In this document: positions 12,400 through 24,000 of the stretch, one piece after another
Position numbering within the stretch: the first letter of the stretch is position 1
Layout: each line of letters starts with the position of its first letter
From: Erigeron canadensis
Taxonomy: Eukaryota; Streptophyta; Magnoliopsida; Asterales; Asteraceae
Assembly (NCBI RefSeq): GCF_010389155.1
Contig: NC_057762.1
Location: 30,874,055-30,938,054, forward strand
Direction: 5' to 3'
DNA length: 64,000 bases
The notes under the pieces: model-generated
Told to the model about the DNA's origin: nothing
The model's database searches: none
The model's input: the letters and a program-made list of their open reading frames with translations, nothing else
Made by a program: the position numbers and the translations under genes

Positions 12400-12945
12400 T
12401 GTTTTAAAAATATTGGATATTTTAGTGTAATTTTTAGTCATAATAATATATCATACAAGTATGACGGTGCGAAGTGCATATAAATTTATTATGATCTTAG
12501 GGGCGAAACCCCTAAGGGACGGGGTCCGAGGACAGCTCCCCTGGGAGCGAGGTCCAAAGGGCAAAGCCCTTGGCTGGGGTCGAGCTTGAGGGTCCCGGTT
12601 GAATAATATTTTTATTTCCATTAAGTTGTTATAGTAAAAATCACTCCGAAAATTTAATTTTTGGAACTTAAGGGACCAAAAGTGACAACTTGGAAAGCCT
12701 TTGAAAACGGTCTACAAAAGACCGTTAATGGGCCTCAGATCAGATTATGCGTTCATAATCTTTCTCTCTTGTCTCTTCTTCTTTTCTAGTTCTCTCTCAA
12801 ACAAAACATACAAAAACTTCTTAATCATATCCGGTTGAATAACTTTTGATGAACCACCGAATTGATTCAATCTGAAAGCGTATCGTTATTTCAGTGATTG
12901 TTTAATATCCGGTTTTGTTCGTTATATACTGTTTATCCCCAACAA
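12400..12945. mobile_element. Possible solo LTR, Copia-like, boundaries uncertain
   Basis: The stretch begins with TGTT and ends with AACA, and carries a pyrimidine-rich segment (CTTTCTCTCTTGTCTC, about 12761) like the U3-R part of many plant LTRs. A GC-rich cluster of three short palindromes (12496-12573) sits inside otherwise AT-rich sequence. I found no second copy and no clear target duplication, so this could also be another repeat class or a leader region. Confidence 0.35.
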
Positions 12946-14157
12946 AAAATCTTACAACTTTATCGTAATTATATATGTATAAAATAATTGTCTTTTATAA
13001 AATTAATATAACTAGCTAGCACATAATCCATTTTTCTTTAATAAGAGACGAAGTTATTCTCAAACAGCATTAAAAGGAATCATGTTAAGAAATGTTTAAC
13101 CTAGCTTGGTCAAAAGGTTGCAAATTAAATTTGACCAAAGATAAATTAAAATGAATGCGATGCATATGGTAGGTGGGCTTAATTGCTTATGGTCCTGGCC
13201 AGCTTCAATATTTAGGCCTACATCAATCTTGTTGGGGTAAAGATCATATAGGATAGGATTCTAACAACTTAAGATGAAGGAATCCAAGCATAAGATTTGA
13301 TTTTGTCAAGTATTATCGACATTTCCTAAATATTGTGTTAGTATCTTATAAGAAATTTTTGTTCGGTTTAGCGTGTTGGTAAACCCATACCGTGTGGTGT
13401 ATCAGTAACTTTTACTACAGGCAATGTTAACGCATAGTGCAATGCATGATCGAATGTACATTAGATACTCTTGATTGCACCTCGCATTATTATGCTTAGA
13501 TGGTTTTTAAGAGGTGTTTCCATATCGATCTGTTATGGAAGTGATTATGTGATACGAGTATTAAACAATTGAAGAGGTTTTAAGTTTTTTTTACTAAACC
13601 AATCTCATAGGTGTATAAGCTTCTTGAAGTTTCATTATACAATCTTACACTAGTCTCTATAGGATATTGCAATAAGAAATCATTATACTTCTTACTATAT
13701 AAACTTCCTTAAGAGTTTGTGTCGCTTCCAAATGATATTGCAATTGGAATAAAAAAAAAAGAACCACCCTCAAATACAGGTTTGAGTGATTTCCATATAT
13801 TAAGGAATGTCTCAATTTTCAAACCCTCATTCATAAAAGTATGATTTTAGACTATTTTTAGTGCTTGTTTCACAAACCCATGAGCCAAAGTTCCGTTTAG
13901 ATGCACACTAAACCAAAGTGAAGTAGGAACCTAACCTATTCAATAATACAATACATATTAAATAATACTTCTTAGAAGCAACCCACATGCATTACCTTAT
14001 ATATTAACAACGAAAATGAAAAGATACAATACTACCCATATCATATTGTACTTGGACCTACCCATAAATGTTGATACAAACCCTATGTTGACTTAAAGAT
14101 ATACGACAGAGAATATGCGAGTAGAACCTCACTACTAATGTTCATCTAAAACTGAAG

Positions 14158-14188
<31 letters not shown>

Positions 14189-14189
14189 C

Positions 14190-14575
14190 ATTCCGGTGAG
14201 AACACTCTTAAAATAAGAACGGTGAGAACACCTTAAAAACATCATTTTGATGCATTAAAAGTCCATAAAACTAACATATTGCATAACTAGTTATCATTAT
14301 TTAAGTGTTTAACAACACATTCATCTGTCAAAATCGAAATAATCATGTTTTTTGTTTTATGCATCCATCTTGGATGCATATTCATCAAAATGATACATCC
14401 AACAAAAAAACGTGATTTTTTTGATTTTGATGAATCAATGTGTTGTTAAACACTTAAATAATGATAATTAGTTATGCACTATGTCAGTTTTATGGACTTT
14501 TAATGCATCAAAATGATGATTTTAAGGTATCTCATCGTTCTTATTTTAAAATTGTTCTTATTTGATTCTTCCCAT
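14190..14575. mobile_element. Foldback MITE inserted in a TA microsatellite (Micron-like)
   Basis: The two halves are near-perfect reverse complements: the left arm from about 14193 (CCGGTGAGAACACTCTTAAA) pairs with the right arm ending about 14573, with a loop around 14365-14385. Both halves share, inverted, blocks such as ATCATTTTGATGCATTAAAA and TTAAGTGTTTAACAACACAT. It is bounded directly by (TA)n at 14173-14188 and 14577-14600. That is the arrangement described for Micron-type MITEs. A transcript of this locus would fold into a long hairpin. Confidence 0.8.
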
Positions 14576-14929
14576 CTATATATATATATATATATATATC
14601 AAAGTCACATCATTGACTCTTATTAACTAAACCAATCCACAAGGTTCTTCATTTATACAAACATACTTTAAGTATTTTAACTAGCGTTCTATAACAATAT
14701 AATTTGCTTATTGCTTTATAGATGAGCATGGAACCAAAAATGCAACCCGGAAACCGCCTAAGACTGACCGAGGGCTGAGGTCAAACGATTTGGTTCTCGA
14801 TCCTCTAATAGGGTTGTAAATCGGGTTGACGTACGTCGGGTTGGCGATTCTCTGATATAATCACACCCACTAAAAGTTCCGGGATAGAAACTTCAACATG
14901 TACTCGACTTAGATCAACCTAATTAATTT

Positions 14930-15130
14930 TAATGGGTAGTTCTTGATCAAATGAATTTATGGGTCAAATGGGTTCGTTTTGGGTAAAATGGGTTGTTTTG
15001 GGTAAGTTTGGCAGGTTGAAAGGTCGAATTGGTTTGTTTTTGGTCTAGCGGGTCGAATGGGTTGTTGTTGGGTCAAATGGTTTGGTGGGTAGAATGGTTA
15101 CTTTGAATCAATTGGTTCAAATGAGTCGAA
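14930..15130 (+). repeat. Degenerate GGGTCAAATGGGTT-type short repeats
   Basis: Irregular runs of GGGT(C/A)AAATGGGTT and GGTCGAATGGGTTG. They belong to a dispersed low-complexity family that also appears near 930-960, 1800-1840, 7940-8010 and 60690-60740. Confidence 0.6.
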
Positions 15131-15803
15131 ATTAGTTATATTTTCCGGGTTGACGGGTCGACCAAAAACTCAAGGACCCAACCGGCCAACTCGAATCCGT
15201 CCTGAAAAAAAGTCAGTTTGATGGGTTGAAAATCATTAACGTGAACCTAGTTTTTTTCGGGTCAGGTTTTAGTTTGAATCAAGTGGTACGCTTATAACTT
15301 GTTAAACTGAACTACTTCTTTGACTTGAAATGGCAATCAAAGCTTTCTTACAATCCAAGTCGAATAGTAAAATTTTAAACTCACCTTGCAAAACTAATTA
15401 AACAAACCATAACTCACCTTACAACTCTAGATTAAGCATACCAATATAACTTTTTCTATACTAACATTGACAGAATCTGATCTTGGTACAAAATTTTGAC
15501 TACAACATGTAAGCATGAAACCTATTTCTTAGAGTCCAAACAATGGAAGTGAAACCTAATGACACATGACATTCTTTGTAGATTTGGCAACAATTATCCA
15601 AAAAAGGTACAAACTAGATTCTCATTACAATAATCACAAATAGAATCCTAACATAAAATAATAATATATATAAAGTAATAATGATCAATAGATCACATTA
15701 ACCAAATTTAATAATAATAAACCCCCTTCAATTAAGCTAAAAATAAGAAAAATCACAAAAAGAAAAATATAAAAATAAAAAGATTTAGGGCTTAACACTT
15801 ATT

Positions 15804-16331
15804 CTAAAGATGACACCTAAAGCAATTACATGTTTTTGGAGTGAATGAACAAAAACCAAAAGGCCTATTTGGGATGTTGCAATTGATAGCATAACAACAA
15901 GGCGAAGGCAAACAATAACCTTTTCCACCGCCGCCACCGCTGCCGGCGGCGCAGCAAGTACACAATGAACAAATCTGAAAGCTGCCCAACTTCCGGCGAC
16001 TGTCATTTAACATCAACCCCATCATTGCACTTTTTCCTGGCTCTATCCACGGCACCATCTCTACCGTTGTTACATTTTCCGGCACCGCCGCCGGCAACCA
16101 ATTTGCCTATAATTTCAAAAAATCTAGATTATTAAAATTATCATAAATTATTGGATAAAGGAAAAAAATAAAACCGACCCACAAATTTATTTAAAAAACC
16201 CATTATAAATAACATATATACATACAAAAAATTGGATTATAAAAAAATGTGATAGGAAAATGACTTACATCGGAAAATTGAGCTCCGGCGAGGAAAATGA
16301 GGAGAGAGAAAATAACTCCAGAAAAAAACAT
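15804..16331 (-). CDS. Cysteine-rich small secreted protein, 121 residues, 2 exons
   Basis: Exon 1 16331-16269 (21 codons, phase 0), intron 16268-16107, exon 2 16106-15804 (100 codons plus TAG). Exon 1 encodes a hydrophobic leader (MFFSGVIFSLLIFLAGAQFS) typical of a signal peptide, with cleavage probable near the exon junction. The mature part has an acidic/neutral segment (VTTVEMVPWIEPG), a RRKLGSFQIC motif that may be a processing or boundary site, a Gly spacer, and a C-terminal domain with 12 cysteines (ICSLCTCC, CLPSPCC, INC, GFCSF, CNCFRC). I recall similar C-termini in unannotated angiosperm proteins but no function. Likely secreted or cell-wall, possibly a peptide ligand precursor. That role is inference. 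Confidence 0.8.
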
Positions 16332-18072
16332 TTTTATTTTGTTTTGTATTGTTTATAAGACAAAGATTTTAGAGTGATTTTTTAAGGTTTAGAATTTTAA
16401 GTTTTTTTTTTTTTGGATTAGATTAGAAGTGATATAAGTTGAAAGAAAGTGTGATGAAACATGGGGAAGTGAAATCTGGTGGAAATATGTAATGGTAATT
16501 TGTAGGAGATGATGAATGAAAGTGGTTGTGAAGGTGTGTGAGAGAGTGTACTTTGTAGTGGCATTAAAATGCTAGTGTTGTGGGTTATGGCAAATTGGCA
16601 ATAATGTCAAAGGTTTTAAATTAGAGAATGTGACTATATGTTTTCTCTATTAATTGGAAATATTGAATCAAGTTTGAGGTAATTTTGATTTATGTAAAAA
16701 GTGTAAGTTTGGAGAGACATTTTATTGTGATGTGTTTGAGCAAAATAGGAAATGTAGTAAGTTTGTTTTGTTTTGTTTCGTTTCGTTTATGAGTTTGATG
16801 AATTTCAACTGTTATGCGAGCTTATTAATTCCGGAACGACTCATTTAATATATGAATCTTCGTGGATATTAGGAGGTTTACATCAAAGATAAAATTTGAG
16901 ACCTTTATATAAAAAGACACAAGTTTTGTCAATGGATCACTAATTTTTGTGTGGCTATAATGTAACTAAATTTATTAACTTTTTTTATGAGTAATTTTGG
17001 TTTGTTTTCAGCAATTGTTTCGTTCATCTAGTTCGACTGTTCAGCTACTTCTGAAATTTGAAAGCGAATAAAAGCATTTGTTTGGGGAAAGTTCATGTTC
17101 GTTTTTAGCTAATAAGCCCGGTGTATATCTTTGTTTAAACGTTAATTTATATTGGTTCTTTGGTTTTGTGGATTTATAAAACTCTTTTCCTAGATGTTGT
17201 TCTTCATTTCTATTGGTCCAAGATACAATAATTGATAAGTGATAACAATCAAACAAAACAAGATGATTGTATGCAATAGTTCATACAATTATAGTTTGTC
17301 ATTTCATTATCTTGTTTGTGACTGTGATATTATTCCTTTCCATCAAACAACAAATTGTTGATTTTTATCACATACAAATAAAATGAACTTTTTACATGTT
17401 GTTTTCAAACTATAAAGTAAATTTGTTTTTATGTATCAGATTTAATGAACTTTAAGATATTTGTTGAAAAAAGTAGCATTTTAATTTTTCTTAACTAACC
17501 CAAACTCAAAGTGTATCCGGCATTACTCAATGTGTCACCTAAAATCCAAATAAACTCCAGTCCCTTTCATTTTCAAATTAAAAGTATATATCCTTCCTTT
17601 TCTGCATTTAGATTGGATGATATATATTCGAGTTATACTTTACTAATAACAATGATATATAACTTTACTGGTTTGTCATTGCTTTGGGACATTAAGAGGC
17701 GTTGAAGCCCTATATGCGTTTTGTCTTGGTGTATTTAATCTTGAGATTTAAGTTAATCCAGTTCAAGCATCTATATTTGTGGTGTCATAGTCTATTCAAT
17801 CTTTATATTCAAGTTAAGTGGCAACAATTGATGTATGCATATGAAATATCGTTTTCCTATATTAATGTGTTATCCTTTAACATTAATGTATATGTATATA
17901 TATTCATAATGACATTGTCAGGATTCTTAATTGTGGCCACATTGATTTACTTGAAGTCACAATTAGGGTTGGTTTTAAATATATCTAATCGAATACTGAA
18001 TACATATCCATGCAATATATATATATATATATATATATAACTTATGAGATTTAAGCTTTGTTTATATCTTTA

Positions 18073-18334
18073 CTAGATGTGTGTCCGCGCGTTGCAGCGG
18101 TACCATTTAAAAAATGATAGTTAAGTGTGGTGATAGTAGATACACAAGGCGATGATCGGGGTGTCGGTGATGATGGACACTGTCACACTGGAAAGTGATA
18201 GTATGAAAGAAAGGGAGACAAAGAAGTTGTGTGAAGTGAACGTGTGTTACTTACTTTACGGTTAGGGGTAATTTAAGGATATTGTAAAAAGTGCTTAAAG
18301 TCTTAAACCTATTTTCTTTATAAGCGTTTATAGA
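18073..18334 (-). mobile_element. Short Helitron-like element
   Basis: Read on the minus strand, it ends with a short palindrome (CCGCTGCAACGCGCGG), a short spacer and CTAG, followed by a host T. Its 5' end reads A|TCTATAAACGC. This matches Helitron rules: TC at the 5' end, hairpin plus CTRR at the 3' end, insertion between A and T. At 262 bp it is far too short to encode Rep-helicase. Confidence 0.6.
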
Positions 18335-19674
18335 TATATATTAAAAGACAACTGACCTAATAGCTTATTAACCAATCACAAAGCTCAATTTTATCAAATT
18401 AAAAATTGATGATGTCATAAATATAAAAATTACAATTTAAAATTTATGGAAATCTTTATATATTAAATTTAAATATAACATAATTAATATATCTAAATTT
18501 GTTACGACTTATGCATTGAAGCCCAGCTATACGCCTATACATATGGATAGCTACTATGGATGTTGTTGATAAAATTATAAAAGCCAACTTTACATGTATA
18601 TCTATATTAAACTTTTCTATTCCAAATGAATCTTATAATAAAGATTAAAAAATAATAATTTATAATTATCCAATTATTAATCATTATCTAAAGTTTTTAC
18701 AATTTATAATTTTTTGTTTTTTATAGATAGTTCACACATTTTAATCTCACTAAATACTTAACTTATACATTTTGTAGCAATCAACTTGAAATTTTTTATT
18801 CTATTGTTTAACATTTAATTATTAAAAAAAATTCAACATATTGTTTTTAAAAAATTCTTTCATAAAATATATAAAACTCCTTTTCTTTCATATAATACTA
18901 ACACTTATATAATTTTAATTTTATTAACTAATAATCCGTTAGTCTAAATCAATTTCAATTTATTGGTACGTCAAAATTTATCTTTTAATTCGATCATGAA
19001 CTTTAAATATTGTTCTTCAATCTATATATTTTGGTTTTCGCATGCAAGTTGATACATTATTTTAAATAAAGAAATGAAAGGTAGTCATTAAAATTGTTAT
19101 TAACTGCTTTTACTAAAGTTGGTTTATAACTACAATCTCCAGTATTTCAAGTACGGACAATTATATGTTGTAATGTGTTTTGAGTAAGATCTAAAGTATC
19201 TTTAGGTATTAATAAGGGAAAAAAATGTTAGATCAAAAAATATAAACAAATATTGTCTAAAAAAAGATTTAAAAAAAATGAAATAAATATATGTAATCAA
19301 TTTTTAAGAATTATATTAATTTAATTTGAGCTTATCTACATTTTTAATATTTAAATATACATATTTGACCATTTATCTTATATTGAAAATTTCTTAAATA
19401 TATCAAAATCTAGTATATAAACAAAAGATTAAAGTAATAATAGTTTTCGTTATTGTTTCAATATTATCGGATGTCTTCGAAGAGATCATGTTATTTTTTT
19501 TGGTATTATTTCAATCTTATCGGATATCCGGACATTAAATTAGTAACATCACATATTTTTAAATGTTTTATGTGTATTAATGCATATTTTTTTTATTGAA
19601 CAAACAATTTGCTCAAACATTTATTGACAAATATATGTAAAATGTTTTTATTAAATAGTTTATTTGTTATTATA

Positions 19675-19925
19675 AAGTAAGTAATTAAGTAACGCCCAAT
19701 GCCGTCTTCTACGGGTTTTGGGTCTCAATACCTCGACGGTGTATGGAGGAGGTTATATAAGATGTAGACAGTCTTACCCCTACCACGACGGTGTAGAGAG
19801 GCTGCTTCCAGGTTTTATCTAAAGATAGAAAATGGCATCCGACCTTGTAAGGGATGAGGATATAACCCATGACCTCTGTCTCCAGAGGCAAGGATGTTAA
19901 CTACTTGATCCAATCTTGCTGCTTT
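19675..19925 (-). mobile_element. SINE with 17-bp perfect target duplication
   Basis: On the minus strand it starts with a tRNA-like region (TTGGATCAAGTAGTTAACA, then a B box-like GGTCATGGGTTATATCC). It continues through GATAAAACCTGGAAGCAG and AAGACTGTCTACATC and ends near CATTGGGCGTTAC. Flanks carry the identical GTTTATTTGTTATTATA (19658-19674 and 19926-19942). The same family occurs at 41389-41594 and, truncated, at 5555-5640. Confidence 0.8.
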
Positions 19926-21006
19926 GTTTATTTGTTATTATACAAGTTAAAGAACTTAAAAATATAAAGTTATTTTAATACCTTTACACGATAAACAAAA
20001 ATAACTAGAGAACTATTTAATTGTTTATTACTACGACTATAGATATAAATAATAATTTTAAATGGTAAATTTCAACTATATTATCATAAGTTGGATGACA
20101 TGCATGTTCGAGCTCCGTATATTGCCCAATTAGATGTCACTGTGTTATATCAAATGCTAACTAATAACAACTAACTCGCTGTTAAAAAAAACCAAAAATT
20201 AAAGGGCTAAAGAGCAGTATGGTACATAAATGATAAAAGCTGTTAGTTTGTAACAAGTCTATATACTTACATTCTATTTTTTTTTAGATTTAGCAAGAGA
20301 CTATATTTTTTTAATAACATAATTGTCTCTTTAGGAAATAACAATGTTAGTATATGTTAGTAGCAATGTTGCATAGTTACTTTTGCATACTTTATGGTAC
20401 ATGAATGTTGGCATGGCTGAATTGTATGTAATGTCAAAGCTTATAAATAGTTACCGACCTCTAAGCTTTCGTTATAAATGTGTACCAATATAAACCCATA
20501 AAGCTAATCGGTAAAGAGTGCATATTTTACTAATTACTAAGCATGGAGTAACTTTTATTTGTATGCAAATGTAACTGTTTCATTGCATATCCAGTACGAA
20601 TGGGATGAAAGTAGACGTAAGCAAATTTAATAATGAAAACTAAAAAACGAAAAACATATCGATAAAATGAATAAACTGTTCTTATATTGATGGGGAAATG
20701 GCAGATAAATTAAGAAGAAAAATTATAGGTTAATGGTTAATTGAAATCCAAACTCGTATACAACTTCATATTTTATAAACTGTGTATTGGGTGCGGTTCC
20801 TAAAAACTGTTTTGATGGGTCAAAATATCAATCGATATAATGTTTTACATATACGACTACAAAAAGAAAAGAATAGAACAAACTTGCCCTAAAATTTTAC
20901 ATGATTCTTGTTGGGACAGCAAAGGGTTGTGAGAAAATATATTTATAGAACATAGATCAAACCGACAACATTTGCACCTAAAGATATAGATCATTTTGAC
21001 CCGTTG

Positions 21007-24000
21007 TTATAGAGGAGGGTAGAAATATGATGAGATAGAAAAACCAAGGAATAGCAAGCCTCCGACTGTTGCAACGGTGCGTTGTGAGATTTTTGATGCC
21101 AACATGCTGCCACCAATTACTGCTACAGATGTACAGATAGTGTGACCTATTGTTGCTCCGATAGCAACCCCGACTGCATTTTTATGAGTCGCCAACTGCA
21201 ATTTAAGGAGAAAAGGTGTCATGTATGCATCAACATATAATTGTTGAAGTATTAAGATTTACAATCCATGACAGTAATTTTTATTTTACTTCAACAACAT
21301 ATAAGAACATCAATATTGGTCAGGTTCTTTATTGGTTTTTTGTCTCGGAATTTGCCACACAAACAATTGATAAAAGGTAACACAGAAGAAGGAATATCTT
21401 ACTGCAATTGTTGCAATCTGGCTTCGGTCTCCCCACTCTGCTAAAAATGTCAAAATAAATGACTGCAATAAAAGTACATCAAGGAAACCATTAGTCAATC
21501 ATGGACCAAACGGCAATCATTTAGGTACATAAGAATACAAAGGGTAGAACTGTAAGCATGTAAAAGGTCTTGTAGCTAGACAGTTGTGTCCAACCTGATC
21601 AACATCATTACCGATTCACAAATCACAATCAACTGCATTTACATAGTAACTCAAAACAAAATAAAAAATAAAATCAACCTCCTCTAAATGTATTTTTAAG
21701 CGCAATGAAAAAGCCAGATGTGTTAAACATAGTGTACATTCCTAAGACTTCAATTTCATTCGCCTTTACTTGCTTTTGTAATACAAAAGATATTCGTATT
21801 TCAAAATTTCTATTGAAGAACAAAACCCAGACGTGTTTTAGTGTTTAAAAGAAAAACGATTTCATGCTTACACATAAGATGAAAATTGAAAAGAGGGGGG
21901 CGTTATAGTTCACATCGACTTTTATTCTACCACCAGGTTTGCCAACCTTGATAGCACCACAAAAGGTATGGTTTTTCAATATGATTCGATTAGTTAACGT
22001 GTTTATTTAATATGTGTGCAACTTAAATAAAATGATAAAACAATAAGTAAATAAATAACATTTTAATGATCCATTGCAGTAATATACCTCCAGGAAGATA
22101 GGCGTACAGAATCTAGAAAAGAACTGGCGCGCAGCAGTTTTTCCTTGACCGGACTCGAGTTTCTCTTCAACCTGTATGCATTTCATTGTTCATTTGGTCA
22201 ATTTAATGCAAGATACATTTACAAATATAAGTAGACATCAATAACTTGAATGGACAATCTTAGTTGATTATACACTAGAGTTTTAAGGCATAATACTATA
22301 ATTTAGTACATGATAACTTAACCTGCAAAGTTGACATTTTACAGGATCATTTTTTTAACAAAATCTGGGTTTGATTTTGACAATTGTCCACTATTCCAGC
22401 AAGCACAGTAAGAACAATGCGTCAATGCATTTGGTAAACTGATACTCAATTGACTAGTGTTTATAGGCGCAGATAAATTTCAAGCAATTTCATATTGGTC
22501 GCATCCAGTAAATGAAAACAAAGTGTGGAGAGTCATACAGACATACCTCCTCAATTTCTTTCTTCTGGGAAGCTTTTGAATCTGATGATCTCCATGCAAT
22601 ATACAGCAACCGCATCCCAAAGAAGGCATAAAGAACTGCATTATTGAACAAGAAGTTAGAAGTATGGCAATCTTCATTTTATATGGAGTTTGAACATAAC
22701 AATAAGGCTCTTATATGAGATTAATAATATAAAATACTGAATTATTGAGTATTGACAAGTATTAATGTCTAATAATCAACATTCAAGCAGAAAAGGTAAG
22801 CTGCATGCCTGTAGCAGCACTGTTTGTATGCTTCCTTGATATCAAATTTGGAACAATCCTACCAAGCCCTGTAGAAAGTATCTGCATACCAAGTTAGATT
22901 AAAATTCAGTACAGATACCTTGAAAACAAAAAGATTGTCGAGCATATGTGTATAAAGATTATAATTCTATATGGAAACAGCTTGGATCAGGATTTATTGT
23001 AGTGCCTATCTCATCATTGCAATTAATATCCAATAAGATATAGTACAATCTTTTGAAAGAAATTCAAGGAAAAGTATTAAATACACAAAGTGACTACATA
23101 CCGTCATCACAAACAGTGCACTAAGTGCCCCAGACAAAACAATTGACTTTGGATGTCTCATTGCCATAAGAGCTGCTATAATGAAAGTCTCATCTCCAAT
23201 CTATACGAAATTTAGTAAACACAGCATTAGTTAAGCATCTTGAGAAGGATTTATTAATTATCAAACAAGAATGAGAAGTCGCAACTATGCAACTCTCAGT
23301 AGTGCGTCTAGTTCAGAGTTACGACTTGACATATCACTCAGCTTTTAGCTACAAAGAGGCCATAAGCACATTGTTAGAAGTGCATGATCAAGGACAGCAA
23401 GTTGTGTAACGGGTCAGAAAAAGTCAGGGCAAACCAAGTAAATCTTGGCAAAGGTTAGGTTAACCTGAAACACTTTCTGACCATATCTTATCAATTACTA
23501 TTTATTTAATCTATTTATTGAAAGTGCCAACTCTAAGAAAATTTGTCACTTCAATCCGCTAATCTCAGCTTATAGGTTGAACTCCCTTAAGAGAAACAGG
23601 TCTTTATAACATAAAAAACAACATATCATTTTTCAGCTTAAGTTATGACTGAGCTCAGCAAAAATGCACTCTCCCTTGTGGCTTGTACAAAAATAGCCTT
23701 CAGTATTATAAGTAGTGAACTGTGGGTACAAAAATATATGAAAGAGCACACACCTCGCTGACAAGGATCATTGACAAACTAGCAAAAAATGCATCAACAA
23801 CGCCAAGACCAGAATCCAAATTGAGTACAGCTTTTGGATCAATCTTGTCACCTATAACATTCTTTTTAAGTGTCTCTACAACAACCTGTACGAGTATATA
23901 TAGCGCATTAAGATGTATTAAGCAAAATCAATTCATATTACTCAATGTGTAATATAGAAAGGCATACGATTGGGTATCAAAATTTTGTCAAGATAAAAAG

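Larger units (their letters stand above)
9362..15803. other. Intergenic region with decayed repeats
   Basis: 6.4 kb between the 5' end of the HAD gene and the 3' end of the cysteine-rich protein gene, so it includes the HAD promoter. I found no convincing protein-coding exon. Listed separately: a CACTA-type terminus (10354), a SINE (12048-12246), a possible LTR (12400-12945), a foldback MITE (14190-14575) and GGGTCAAATGGGTT-like repeats (14930-15130). Nothing recognisable in 10431-12047 or 12946-14160. Confidence 0.5.
16332..21006. other. Intergenic region, very AT-rich
   Basis: 4.7 kb containing the promoter of the cysteine-rich gene at its left end. Holds a Helitron-like terminus (18073-18334) and a SINE (19675-19925). 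From about 18335 to 19650 the sequence is extremely AT-rich with no recognisable coding sequence; it starts like another Helitron-type AT element. No gene seen. Confidence 0.5.
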
